Source of the DNA: a virus
DNA length: 24,478 bases
Strand: one strand, 5' to 3'
Virus record (IMG/VR): IMGVR_UViG_3300025483_000072
Coordinates: 1 to 24,478 of that record
Of this stretch, positions 14,897 to 22,011 are shown in pieces. Within the stretch, counting starts at the first letter, position 1. Each line of letters opens with the position of its first letter. Position numbers and translations under genes: made by a program. Under the pieces are notes generated by a model. That model was not told the DNA's origin and did not search any database. It saw only the letters and a program-made list of their open reading frames with translations.

Positions 14897-15528
14897 TGGC
14901 AAACTATTTTTCCTACCTACCAAACATCGAGATCTCTGAAAGAACTGCTAAAAGTTCTTTTCTAGATCAAAATGTAATCAAGAACATCTATAGAAGAGTC
15001 TCTGTTAGAGATGACTTGGCAAAGTATATCTTTGCTTACGATAGTTATACGGTTAATGATGGTGAGAGACCTGACTCAGTGTCAACAAAGTTCTATAGTA
15101 CACCTGAGTACGATTGGATTATCATTATTTGCAACCGATACACCAATCTATATGAAGAATGGCCAATGGATACTGCTTCACTAGAAGATTATCTAGACAG
15201 GAAGTATGGAAATAAACTGTATGATGTAGTTCAATACGAAACCGATGAGATACAGGACACTAAACAGAATGTTCTAATCCCTCAAGGTACAATTGTAAAT
15301 GCCAACTTCACGTTTACTACTTACGAGGGTATCACGCATGGACTCAATAAAATTAGATCGTTAACAAATTACGATATTGAGCAACGTAAGAACGAACAAA
15401 AAAAAGAAATTAAAGTTCTTAAGACTCAATTCATTCAGAAGTTTATTAAAGAGTTTGAAGAATTGATCAAATATCCTGAGTCTGTGGATGCTGATAACGC
15501 ATTCCTCAAGAGAACTCAGATAAGATAA
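14896..15528 (+). CDS. 53: gp53-like baseplate wedge protein
   Basis: At 210 aa it is close to T4 gp53 (196 aa). The family core is clear at about 55-105: RPDSVSTKFYSTPEYDWIIIICNRYTNLYEEWPMDTASLEDYLDRKYG, where T4 has a similar 'YGNPQLYWVLLMCN...YYGW' block. The C-terminal third is a charged helix (EQRKNEQKKEIKVLKTQFIQKFIKEFEELI), also as in T4. gp53 is a LysM-like wedge component that strengthens the contact between wedges and hub. It is coupled to gp48 by a one-base overlap and followed by a terminator. Confidence 0.88.
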   Translation: MANYFSYLPNIEISERTAKSSFLDQNVIKNIYRRVSVRDDLAKYIFAYDSYTVNDGERPDSVSTKFYSTPEYDWIIIICNRYTNLYEEWPMDTASLEDYLDRKYGNKLYDVVQYETDEIQDTKQNVLIPQGTIVNANFTFTTYEGITHGLNKIRSLTNYDIEQRKNEQKKEIKVLKTQFIQKFIKEFEELIKYPESVDADNAFLKRTQIR

Positions 15529-15542
15529 AAAACCTAAGAGAC

Positions 15543-15576
15543 AAAAAAATACCCCGAGATTTTTTCGGGGTATTTT
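15543..15576. terminator. Bidirectional intrinsic terminator between convergent genes
   Basis: A 9-bp stem ATACCCCGA/TCGGGGTAT (15549-15557 with 15565-15573) is flanked by seven A's on the left and TTTT on the right, so it can stop transcription in both directions: gp53 from the left and the gp32/His-rich protein transcript from the right. Confidence 0.88.
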
Positions 15577-15602
15577 AGGATTTGTAGATTGATTTTCGTT
15601 TA

Positions 15603-15881
15603 CTAGTATCTATATCTGTGATTGTATGAACCACATGCTCTCCAAACAATCTCAGTCTCCCATGTAGTATAACCTTCATGGTAATAGTCACCTGGAATGT
15701 ACCGTTCCCGTTTCACTTTGTATCTACACCTCCTTGAGGGTGGTGCTGAATGGTGATAGTGATGTACTTCCCGTTCAACATGATGATGATCATCAGTGAA
15801 CGGTTCCCAAAACTCTCCCCAGGTGATTGCCTGAGCAGGTGTTGCAAGGAACATCAACAAGGGGAGAGCAAGTAGTTTCAT
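15603..15881 (-). CDS. Small secreted histidine-rich protein
   Basis: Of 92 aa, residues 1-18 are a clear signal peptide (MKLLALPLLMFLATPAQA) with likely cleavage after AQA, so the mature protein should reach the periplasm. The mature part begins ITWGEFWEPF and has two histidine groups, His32-34 and HHYHH at 40-44. It continues with many Arg/Tyr residues and two cysteines (52 and 83) that could form a disulphide. The histidines could bind metal; this is inference. It does not match a family I know. It overlaps the gp32 stop by one base (TGATG), so it is co-transcribed and probably translationally coupled with gp32, although its compartment is different. Confidence 0.75.
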   Translation of the reverse strand: MKLLALPLLMFLATPAQAITWGEFWEPFTDDHHHVEREVHHYHHSAPPSRRCRYKVKRERYIPGDYYHEGYTTWETEIVWRACGSYNHRYRY

Positions 15882-16777
15882 CAGAAATCTTCTTCTGCTA
15901 GTTTCTTGAAGTAGTCTAGACTATCATCGGTTGATTCGGCAGACTTGTGGTCACTTACTTGACTGGTCCAAGAGGGTCCTTCAGGCACCTCTTCCTCGTT
16001 AGCAACTTCCTCATCGAGACGAGCAGTCACACGAGGTTGAACCTTACCAAGGACAAGATTCAAACGTGCTTCAAGTTCTTCAAAGGTCTTGAACTTAGAA
16101 GAATCAGTAAAGTCTGAAAGTGCATACTGCTGCTTGTAGATCTTCTCCAGTTCACCATCAGAGAACTCACCGAGCACAGAAGTAGACTCGAACTCAGACT
16201 TATCATAGTTCCAGAAACCATCCTTCTTCACGATCTTAAGTTTGAAGTTAGCACCTTCCCAGAAGTTGAATACATCAACAGGACGTTCGTCTTCAAACTG
16301 AGGTTTTGCTGCTTCAACAATCTTGTCAAAGATCTTCTTGCCATACTTGAAGAGGAATACTTTACCTTCATTCTCAGGATGCAAGGGGTCCTTGACCACA
16401 TAGATGTTGCTGTAGTAAGACAGTTTACGTTTCTGAATACGTGCTGTCTGCTTATCAGCTTCCAGACCAGTGTTCCAGAGGTCACGATTGATAGCACCGA
16501 CTGGATCATCCTTACCAATGGTGGTCAAGGAGTTCTCGATGTACCACTGCCCTGTAGGACCTTTGAACGCATGACTCCAGACCTTAGCAAAGGGAAGGTC
16601 CTCACCCTCAGCTGGTGGCAGGAAACGGATCACAGCATATCCGTTGCCAGACTTATCAAGTTCTGCTTTCCAGAGACGTTCATCAGTATAGCTTTGTCCC
16701 TGAGGGTTAGAGATCTTATCAATCTCACTCTTCAGATTATCGAAGTATGAAGACTTCTTGAGTGCTGCGAAAGACAT
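15881..16777 (-). CDS. 32: gp32-like single-stranded DNA-binding protein
   Basis: The 298-aa protein (T4: 301) opens MSFAALKKSSYFDNLKSEIDKI, has the OB-fold core (YAVIRFLPPAEGEDLPFAKVWSHAFK; GQWYIENSLTTIG; YYSNIYVVKDPLHPENEGKVFLFKYGKKIFDKI; FNFWEGANFKLKIVKK), and ends in the acidic tail DSLDYFKKLAEEDF that recruits replication proteins. It contains no cysteine, so the His-Cys3 zinc site of T4 gp32 is absent; the strand-to-strand link is instead PLHPENEGKVF. It coats ssDNA in replication, recombination and repair. GAGGAA lies 8 nt before the ATG. Its own consensus promoter and a G-rich leader suggest separate control and possibly T4-like autoregulation. Confidence 0.92.
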   Translation of the reverse strand: MSFAALKKSSYFDNLKSEIDKISNPQGQSYTDERLWKAELDKSGNGYAVIRFLPPAEGEDLPFAKVWSHAFKGPTGQWYIENSLTTIGKDDPVGAINRDLWNTGLEADKQTARIQKRKLSYYSNIYVVKDPLHPENEGKVFLFKYGKKIFDKIVEAAKPQFEDERPVDVFNFWEGANFKLKIVKKDGFWNYDKSEFESTSVLGEFSDGELEKIYKQQYALSDFTDSSKFKTFEELEARLNLVLGKVQPRVTARLDEEVANEEEVPEGPSWTSQVSDHKSAESTDDSLDYFKKLAEEDF

Positions 16778-16814
16778 AATTGGATTCCTCGTATTTTTGT
16801 ATTAGTTGGATTGT

Positions 16815-16864
16815 GTCAGGGTCTTACAGTGCGAACCAGTCTCCCAGTCCCGTCCTGCCCCGAC
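16815..16864 (-). promoter_or_regulatory. Structured, G-rich 5' leader of the gp32 mRNA
   Basis: The predicted transcript begins near 16864. Its first bases GTCGGGG (16858-16864) can pair over 7 bp with CCCTGAC (16815-16821). Between them are closely spaced G runs (GG, GGG, GGG). In T4 the gp32 mRNA leader holds a structure at which gp32 represses its own translation. The pairing is seen; an autoregulatory role is inference. Confidence 0.4.
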
Positions 16865-16865
16865 T

Positions 16866-16873
16866 TATTTATT
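16866..16873 (-). promoter_or_regulatory. Candidate late promoter overlapping the gp32 -10 box
   Basis: The minus strand reads AATAAATA, one base from the TATAAATA late core, sharing bases with the sigma70 -10 element. An overlapping early/late arrangement would keep gp32 expressed through infection. Confidence 0.45.
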
Positions 16874-16899
16874 ATAACGGATCAGTCAGTGGTTGTCAA
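16871..16899 (-). promoter_or_regulatory. Consensus sigma70 promoter for gp32
   Basis: The minus strand reads TTGACA (16894-16899), exactly 17 nt, then TATAAT (16871-16876), a perfect consensus. The -35 box is formed by the codons for the last Leu-Thr-Thr of the upstream gene. The start of transcription should be near 16864. Confidence 0.92.
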
Positions 16900-17220
16900 C
16901 CGTTCTTTCAGACGGTCGATCATGGTATCAGCATGTTGACTAAAGGTGCCATTAAACCCGAACCTCTGACCGATAGCATCGATTTTAGATCGAACCTCTT
17001 GCAATTCTACATTATCATAACTTTCTAAAGTCAATCTAGTGTAGAAAATCTTCTGACGTTCGATTAATTCAATAACCTTTTCAATCCTCTCATTCTGAAC
17101 CTCTGCTGTCAGATTTTTCATGACAGCAGGGTTAAGAAGACGCACCATGTCTTCATGAAGACTGAATATGTTTGCTAGTTCTGCACGAACTGCAGGTGCA
17201 TTAAAAAATTCTGTGGACAT
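16882..17220 (-). CDS. DUF1825-like protein in the gp59 position
   Basis: About 112 aa from MSTEFFNAPAVRAEL. The pattern FFNAPAVRAELANIFSLHEDM, then IEKVIELIERQKIFYTRLTLE, then a C-terminal helix, is that of DUF1825, a small helical family known from cyanobacteria and cyanophages and without a known function. A GTG at 17241 gives a seven-residue longer form; the ATG at 17220 is preferred because the family begins there. The gene sits between gp33 and gp32, where T4 has gene 59 (helicase loader). It does not resemble gp59 in length (217 aa in T4) or sequence. Its last codons contain the gp32 -35 box. Confidence 0.7.
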   Translation of the reverse strand: MSTEFFNAPAVRAELANIFSLHEDMVRLLNPAVMKNLTAEVQNERIEKVIELIERQKIFYTRLTLESYDNVELQEVRSKIDAIGQRFGFNGTFSQHADTMIDRLKERLTTTD

Positions 17221-17245
17221 TTCTCTATTGTAATGGTACACCCAA

Positions 17246-17536
17246 TTACACAGGGAGAATACCTCTACTAGTTCTCTTAACGTAGTTCAGATACTGAGCA
17301 TCCCTCTTAATTTTTTCTTTTAAAGGTTTAGACAAAAGTTTGGGTACACTCTCAATCTCAACCTCATTTTGATCACAATAGACTATCACTGCATCAATAT
17401 AGTTGATCAAACCATGAGATTCTTTGACTAACTTTTCAATTTCTAAGGCAAATTTAGTAGGAGTCAAGAATTTCTTCTCCATCTCAACACTCATGCTAAA
17501 CTTTTTCAAGTCCTCGGTACGACTACTGGTTTCCAT
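17246..17536 (-). CDS. 33: gp33-like late transcription co-activator
   Basis: About 96 aa from METSSR, with AGGAGG just upstream; the longer reading to 17551 would start at TTG. The core FALEIEKLVKESHGLINYIDAVIVYCDQNEVEIESVPKLLSKPLKEKI aligns with T4 gp33's FIIEKMVEEFGMSYLEATTAFLEENSIPE block followed by the 'IIEKIQSEA' helix. gp33 binds the RNA polymerase flap and links it to the sliding clamp for transcription from gp55-dependent late promoters; matching promoter cores occur in this window. Location beside gp32 matches the T4 order 33-59-32. It overlaps the upstream nuclease by 14 bases. Confidence 0.75.
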   Translation of the reverse strand: METSSRTEDLKKFSMSVEMEKKFLTPTKFALEIEKLVKESHGLINYIDAVIVYCDQNEVEIESVPKLLSKPLKEKIKRDAQYLNYVKRTSRGILPV

Positions 17537-18203
17537 GGGCCTCCTGTACAAATTCTTGCATATATTCCTTGAGTAGTGTCAATTGATGATCGATATCTTT
17601 TTTGATGAACACCTGGGTGCCACCTGATTCGTTTGCGATAATCACAACCAATTGTTTGACCTCACGTTCAGTTAATTCGTAGTACATTGTAGCATATGCA
17701 CAACACTGTACGAAATAATTTTCAATCCAGTCAAGTTTTTTAGATTTGTTTGATGTTTTAAAATCAATTACAGAAAGAACGCCATCATATTCAGCAATGC
17801 AATCAACCCGACCAGCAAGACCAAGGAAATCAGAATAAAGAGCTGCTTCCATGCAATGAATATTATCAATGCGATCAAGGTCAGTTTTAGAACATCGGAA
17901 AAGCAGATGCGGCACGACCTTCTCTTCCCATTCCTTAGCAATGTAATTATTACGAAGGTACGATTCGCAAATTTCATGGTAAACAGATCCTCTAGCAGTT
18001 GCACGACCAGACTCACGGGTTGCGACTGCTTCACCTACACGTTGTCTCCACTCAAAGATTGCTTTCTTTGATCTAATACCAGTCACTGTAGTAACAGAAG
18101 GATAATATTTACCATCCTTCTCGTAGAAACGCATACCATTGCGTTGAGTCGTTTTCATCTTGGGGACCTGAAGGTCCTCCTCATGATATAACCAATTAAA
18201 CAT
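17523..18203 (-). CDS. RecB/Cas4-type PD-(D/E)XK exonuclease
   Basis: The 226-aa protein shows the RecB-nuclease motifs in order: His76-Glu77 in GSVYHEICESY, Asp134 in LAGRVDCIAEY, Asp147-Phe-Lys149 in LSVIDFKTSNK, and the Gln166-x3-Tyr170 of FVQCCAYATMYY. These are the metal-binding and catalytic residues of the PD-(D/E)XK superfamily. T4-like cyanophages commonly carry such a gene among replication genes, and a role in DNA end processing or host DNA breakdown is likely. It overlaps the phoH stop (TAATG). A second in-frame ATG at residue 16 is a less likely start. The substrate cannot be told from sequence alone. Confidence 0.82.
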   Translation of the reverse strand: MFNWLYHEEDLQVPKMKTTQRNGMRFYEKDGKYYPSVTTVTGIRSKKAIFEWRQRVGEAVATRESGRATARGSVYHEICESYLRNNYIAKEWEEKVVPHLLFRCSKTDLDRIDNIHCMEAALYSDFLGLAGRVDCIAEYDGVLSVIDFKTSNKSKKLDWIENYFVQCCAYATMYYELTEREVKQLVVIIANESGGTQVFIKKDIDHQLTLLKEYMQEFVQEAHGNQ

Positions 18204-18973
18204 TAAAGACCTAAATTCAATTTGCTGATCAGATAACTGCGAACCAGACCAGAACGAACGATGTCGTTAATGTCAAACTCAACAGTTTCAAACTCCTCCA
18301 TAGTAGCACAGATTCTCATGAAGTCAAGAACACCAGTTCTCTCATTAGATTTTACAAGATCTGACTGTGTGTAGTCACCACAGAATAGAATACGAGTATC
18401 ATTACCAACACGAGTAATCATCGAGTCAAGTTCATGGAAGTTTAGATTACTAAACTCATCAATCAAAATGATAGCATTATCAAATGTAGTTCCACGAATG
18501 AATGATGTAGACCAGAAAGAGATAGACTCCTGAGATCTCAAATTATCATAAAGAAACTCAAAAGCATTATCATCTGGCATCTCAAACATATACTTCACCA
18601 TATTCTTATATGGAATCTGGTAAAGATATGACTTGTCTTCATGATCTCCAGGTAGGAAACCAATCTCTCTAGTAGGAACTAGTGAACGAACAATATAAAT
18701 TTTTTCGTAAGGAGTCTCAGGATTCAGGACTTCTTTCAATGCAAGATACAATGCAACAAATGTTTTACCTGTACCTGCACAACCATGCAGGACACAGTTC
18801 TTACCCTCTGCCCATGCAGTGAAAACTTTCTTTTGGTTCTCAGTGATAGGTTCGATTGTAGCAAGTTGCTCAGTGCTGATCGGTTTACGTCTAGGAGACT
18901 TCTTCACTGTTGGTTTATCATCTAGAACTCCTTCAAGATTGAATTTGTTCTGTAAATTCTTACGACGTGGCAT
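18203..18973 (-). CDS. phoH: PhoH-like P-loop ATPase
   Basis: The 256-aa protein has a basic N-terminus (1-35), then ITENQKKVFTAWAEGKNCVLHG, Walker A GCAGTGKT (64-71), Walker B IILIDEF (168-174), and the PhoH markers YIVRSLVPTREIGFLPGD (93-110) and ILFCGDYTQSDL. PhoH belongs to the phosphate-starvation-inducible ATPases related to the helicase domain of RNA/DNA helicases. It is one of the most common auxiliary genes of marine phages; its exact role in infection is not settled. It lies between the FmdB-like gene and the nuclease with overlaps or a two-base gap. Confidence 0.93.
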   Translation of the reverse strand: MPRRKNLQNKFNLEGVLDDKPTVKKSPRRKPISTEQLATIEPITENQKKVFTAWAEGKNCVLHGCAGTGKTFVALYLALKEVLNPETPYEKIYIVRSLVPTREIGFLPGDHEDKSYLYQIPYKNMVKYMFEMPDDNAFEFLYDNLRSQESISFWSTSFIRGTTFDNAIILIDEFSNLNFHELDSMITRVGNDTRILFCGDYTQSDLVKSNERTGVLDFMRICATMEEFETVEFDINDIVRSGLVRSYLISKLNLGL

Positions 18974-18975
18974 AA

Positions 18976-19206
18976 TCAGATAAATCTACTAAGGTTTGCA
19001 CCAGGATGTGCTCTCTGGACTTTAGACATCACTTCCTTGAATCCCTCTGAAGCAACAGGAGCTCCATAGGTAGCAGTGACATTTTGATTACCAAAATATC
19101 TTTCAAGTTCAGGATGTTCCTCTTTGTATTTATCTAGATCAGAGATCGGCATCATCGTGGTGATGATCTCTCCAGTATCTTTGTTTTTAAAATCGTATGA
19201 TGGCAT
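18976..19206 (-). CDS. FmdB-like small protein without zinc-ribbon cysteines
   Basis: The 76-aa protein starts MPSYDFKNKDTGEIITTMMPISDLDKY and ends with ASEGFKEVMSKVQRAHPGANLSRF. This is the layout of phage FmdB-related proteins, whose bacterial relatives open with a CxxC zinc ribbon (MPTYDFRC..C). Here no cysteine is present; TGE and related turns replace the metal knuckles. The function of the family is unknown. It lies two bases upstream of phoH and four after thyX. Confidence 0.6.
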   Translation of the reverse strand: MPSYDFKNKDTGEIITTMMPISDLDKYKEEHPELERYFGNQNVTATYGAPVASEGFKEVMSKVQRAHPGANLSRFI

Positions 19207-19210
19207 GGAT

Positions 19211-19897
19211 CTATTCTATTAGTATACAAGGTTGATCATTTGAATCGTAGTTCGATCCTACGACTTTCCAATCTAGAGCACTTGCGATGATTGGAAACTC
19301 AGCAACAAAGATCTTTTTGATTGCTTTAGCAATGTCCATATGTTCTTTCTGAGTACCATTCTTCTCACGCAAAGAGATATAATGGATCCAATTTCTGAGA
19401 TTGCCCGTCATGTACATTCTGGTGGGTACACATAAAGGAAGTACATTTCTTGCACATTCCTTTGCAATAGATGCATCGAGCATCTCTTGGTAGAGATTCA
19501 TTCCCTCTTCAAAGTGTCGTTGCATTTTGATTTGGAACTGTTGATGGACAAACGGGTCAATATCATCAATACTATTCTGACGATTCTTGGTGTCTTGTCT
19601 GCGTAGTTCAGGTAGAGGGATCTTCTCCGAGAGTAGGGAAGAATCAGCATATCGTTGTGAAAATTCTTGGAAGGTGAATGAACGGTGCCTCAGGATCTGA
19701 GCTCCGATTGCCCTGGTGGTATTTATTTCTACAGTCAAAGTTGCCTGCTCAAACACAGACCAATGACCATGCAGGATACAATACTTCAGTAGACCCTCAA
19801 CCTTAGGATTTTCCTGGTTGCTAGGGTTACTTACACGTGCAATGTATCCAATAATTTTCTCTGCATCAGGAGTTGTAGAGATCTTACATACTTTCAT
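19211..19897 (-). CDS. thyX: Flavin-dependent thymidylate synthase ThyX
   Basis: The 228-aa protein carries the ThyX signature RHRSFTFQEFSQRY (Arg70 to Tyr83; pattern RHRxxSxxxxSxR with a small change), plus HWSVFEQATLTVEI (about 45-58) and the C-terminal RNVLPLCVPTRMYMTGNLRNWIHYISLR block. It makes dTMP from dUMP using methylene-tetrahydrofolate, FAD and NADPH, supplying thymidine for phage DNA synthesis. T4 has the unrelated Td instead; ThyX is usual in marine cyanophages. Its start overlaps the upstream gene by four bases (ATGA). Confidence 0.95.
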   Translation of the reverse strand: MKVCKISTTPDAEKIIGYIARVSNPSNQENPKVEGLLKYCILHGHWSVFEQATLTVEINTTRAIGAQILRHRSFTFQEFSQRYADSSLLSEKIPLPELRRQDTKNRQNSIDDIDPFVHQQFQIKMQRHFEEGMNLYQEMLDASIAKECARNVLPLCVPTRMYMTGNLRNWIHYISLREKNGTQKEHMDIAKAIKKIFVAEFPIIASALDWKVVGSNYDSNDQPCILIE

Positions 19898-20127
19898 TTC
19901 TTAAAAATCATATAGGATAGAGCAAGAAGTCCTGCGGACTTAAAGTAACCAATGGTTGCCAACCCAAAGAGACTAGGAATCAACCAGTTCCATAATAGCA
20001 TAAAGGCAATTGGAATAGCAGCAACTGTTAAGATTGCTGCTATTAATTCTTTGGGACTCTGTGATACAGACTCTTCTTCAACTTCCTCTTCTTTTTTCTT
20101 ACGAGGATCAAAAATAACAGTGCTCAT
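19894..20127 (-). CDS. Small two-helix membrane protein
   Basis: 77 aa. The N-terminus is charged (RKKKEEEVEEES), followed by two hydrophobic segments at about 27-47 (ELIAAILTVAAIPIAFMLLWNWL) and 52-75 (FGLATIGYFKSAGLLALSYMIF), then KK. It is probably an inner-membrane protein with the acidic tail in the cytoplasm. I do not recognise a family. Four-base overlaps with both neighbours show it is part of one translational string. It could alter the host membrane, but nothing in the sequence says how. Confidence 0.65.
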   Translation of the reverse strand: MSTVIFDPRKKKEEEVEEESVSQSPKELIAAILTVAAIPIAFMLLWNWLIPSLFGLATIGYFKSAGLLALSYMIFKK

Positions 20128-20384
20128 TTTTTCTTACTTGTCTTCGATGGATCTTTTGGATTGTTCCACAACCTTGGGTTTATTCTACCATCAGTCTGTG
20201 TAAACCTAACAAAATCATGACGATAATGATCCCAATACCAGTCAAAGATTTCAATTCTTTTCCCTGAGATCACGATGTCATACTTAGTCTGTCCATCCAG
20301 AACATACTCTACAAGATATGCTGTATAGGGTAATGATTTGTCAGCAGCAAGTTCTGGTGAACAGTCTTCTTCATAAATTTTCAT
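20124..20384 (-). CDS. Hypothetical protein, 86 aa
   Basis: I do not recognise this protein. It begins MKIYEEDCSPELAADKSLPY, has a beta-looking middle (AYLVEYVLDGQTKYDIVISG) and an aromatic segment IEIFDWYWDHYRHDFVRF (about 45-62), and ends in a basic lysine-rich tail. There is no membrane segment or signal peptide. It overlaps the upstream gene by four bases and the downstream gene by four bases. Confidence 0.65.
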   Translation of the reverse strand: MKIYEEDCSPELAADKSLPYTAYLVEYVLDGQTKYDIVISGKRIEIFDWYWDHYRHDFVRFTQTDGRINPRLWNNPKDPSKTSKKK

Positions 20385-20842
20385 TCAGCAGGGCCTCTAT
20401 TACCCCACTCAATTTGTGGGAATGCATCTTTTACTGTAGCAAGTGTGATACGAAACTTGTCTTGAAGTTTGCCGTCCTTTGCAAGGCATACAACTTCTGC
20501 CTCAGACCTGTGTAGACCTTCAATCAATCCAATAAACATAGACTCACGTCTCACTTGAGGCACTTGATCTGCTCCACCTTTGATGTAATAATACAGTTTA
20601 GCATACTCCTTAGCAAGCAGTGAATGCTCTGTACCTTTAGGTGAATCGTTTGGAGTGAAAGGAACTTCACCTTCAGGTAGAAGGGTGATGATAGATTCAT
20701 CATAGTTCCAGACTAAAATACTGCGAAGTGCGGGACTGTTATTCTGAACTAAAAGAGAGATCTTTTCTTTCTTAGTCTTTGCATTACTGACCTTCTGAAG
20801 CACTTCAGAAATCAAAAGGTTGTTGTTTGTCCATCCAGACAT
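20381..20842 (-). CDS. DUF6433-like conserved T4-type phage protein
   Basis: The 153-aa protein has the family's continuous pattern: LLISEVLQKVSNAKTKKEKI, LVQNNSPALRSILVWNYDESI, LLPEGEVPFTPNDSPKGTEHSLL, YYYIKGGADQVPQVRRESMFIGLIEGLHRSEAEVVCLAKDGKL, and TVKDAFPQIEWGNRG at the end. The family is widespread in T4-like phages of marine hosts and often sits with replication genes; its function is not known. The match comes from remembered family features, not a search. Confidence 0.75.
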   Translation of the reverse strand: MSGWTNNNLLISEVLQKVSNAKTKKEKISLLVQNNSPALRSILVWNYDESIITLLPEGEVPFTPNDSPKGTEHSLLAKEYAKLYYYIKGGADQVPQVRRESMFIGLIEGLHRSEAEVVCLAKDGKLQDKFRITLATVKDAFPQIEWGNRGPAE

Positions 20843-20844
20843 AA

Positions 20845-21723
20845 TTAAAATTCTCCTACGTGGTTAATCAATTCAAGAAGTTGGTTCGATACGAAGTAAG
20901 GATAAATTCCTGACCTAGGTTTACAGACATAGTTGTCGTATTCTTCGACAATTAAATCTTCAATCTCCTTAGGTATATATCTGAAATCTATGAGTGTCTT
21001 ATTTCGATCATAGTATTGCATCTGTTCTGAAGTACAGAAGTCTTCAGGTGCTTTGTCCAACCACATAGAGAAGTTCTTCTTACTAATAGGTCTCTGTCTT
21101 ATACCCTTCACAAAGGTATCATCAGGAGAAAGGCAGTTGGGAATACCATCAGACTTATCACCCTTGATGATGTGCTCCAGGATGTATAGATGAGGATCTG
21201 GACACTCCACGAATGCCTTCTTTACAGGATTATACTGCTTGACAAATGGATACTTCTGCAACTGAACAAAGTCTTTGTCACCAGACAGGATTAGAATAGG
21301 TACAGGTGGCTGCATATCCTTCTGCAGTCTGATGTTCCTCATACCCTGATCAATAGTCATGATTGCAATGATGTCATCTGCTTCAGATCCATCAACGCAT
21401 AAGACTTTGTAAGGAAGGTTATCACGGAATTCATCTCTGAGTTTGTTTAGAACCTCAAAGATATTACCCCAGTTGTGATTAGACTTTGCCCGATCTTTCT
21501 TCCTACTAGCTTTGTATTGGGGATAATACTTTCTCCTCCAATAGTTTTTACTATCATAACAAAGGACTAGTTCTCCGAACTTGTCCCCAAACTTCCTACG
21601 GTACATCCGTAAAGAAGAGAGAACCATGTGTCGAACTAGTCCTTCATCAAGTTCTCCATTTCGCACATTGATTTGCATCATTAGGTTGGAGATCATCACC
21701 TGATTCATATCAACTAGAATCAT
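20845..21723 (-). CDS. rnh: T4-type RNase H / 5'-3' exonuclease (FEN-1 family)
   Basis: The 292-aa protein (T4 RNase H: 305) has the flap-nuclease acidic residues in order: Asp5 in VDMNQVM, Asp57 in LCYDSKNYWR, Glu114-Asp116-Asp117 in DGSEADDIIA, Asp149 and Asp151 in SGDKDFVQL, and Asp189/Asp192 in IKGDKSDGIPN. They bind two metal ions. The enzyme removes RNA primers and adjacent DNA from lagging-strand fragments, in T4 together with gp32. Arg/Lys-rich YWRRKYYPQYKASRKK (61-76) forms the helical arch. It lies two bases upstream of the DUF6433 gene. Confidence 0.92.
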   Translation of the reverse strand: MILVDMNQVMISNLMMQINVRNGELDEGLVRHMVLSSLRMYRRKFGDKFGELVLCYDSKNYWRRKYYPQYKASRKKDRAKSNHNWGNIFEVLNKLRDEFRDNLPYKVLCVDGSEADDIIAIMTIDQGMRNIRLQKDMQPPVPILILSGDKDFVQLQKYPFVKQYNPVKKAFVECPDPHLYILEHIIKGDKSDGIPNCLSPDDTFVKGIRQRPISKKNFSMWLDKAPEDFCTSEQMQYYDRNKTLIDFRYIPKEIEDLIVEEYDNYVCKPRSGIYPYFVSNQLLELINHVGEF

Positions 21724-21729
21724 AGTTTG

Positions 21730-21972
21730 TCAGTCATCGGTTTCCTCTAGTGTATCATGTTCTTTGTCTATACGCAAGTATAGGAGCTCACCTGCATCAG
21801 CAGGATTCCCGTCTTCATCATACATCTCAGGGTGAATTACTTGTTTAGCATAATCTGCCTTGTCATACCAGGCATCAAACACTTTAGAAGCAAACCACCC
21901 TGCGAGGAATCCGATTATGAATGCCCCCAGTATGAGGAACGTTGAGAACAATAGCACAGCTGTGTAGTCCAT
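21730..21972 (-). CDS. Small single-span membrane protein
   Basis: 80 aa with one strong transmembrane helix at about 6-30 (VLLFSTFLILGAFIIGFLAGWFA). A hydrophilic, acidic cytoplasmic-type tail follows (DEDGNPADAGELLYLRIDKEHD). No family is recognised. GGGAGAG lies 7 nt before the ATG. A CTAAATA-like string about 25 bases further up (near 21993-21999) might be a weak late promoter, but I do not rely on it. Confidence 0.65.
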   Translation of the reverse strand: MDYTAVLLFSTFLILGAFIIGFLAGWFASKVFDAWYDKADYAKQVIHPEMYDEDGNPADAGELLYLRIDKEHDTLEETDD

Positions 21973-22011
21973 GTGAACTCTCCCTGATCTCTAGTGTTAA
22001 TATTTAGTATG

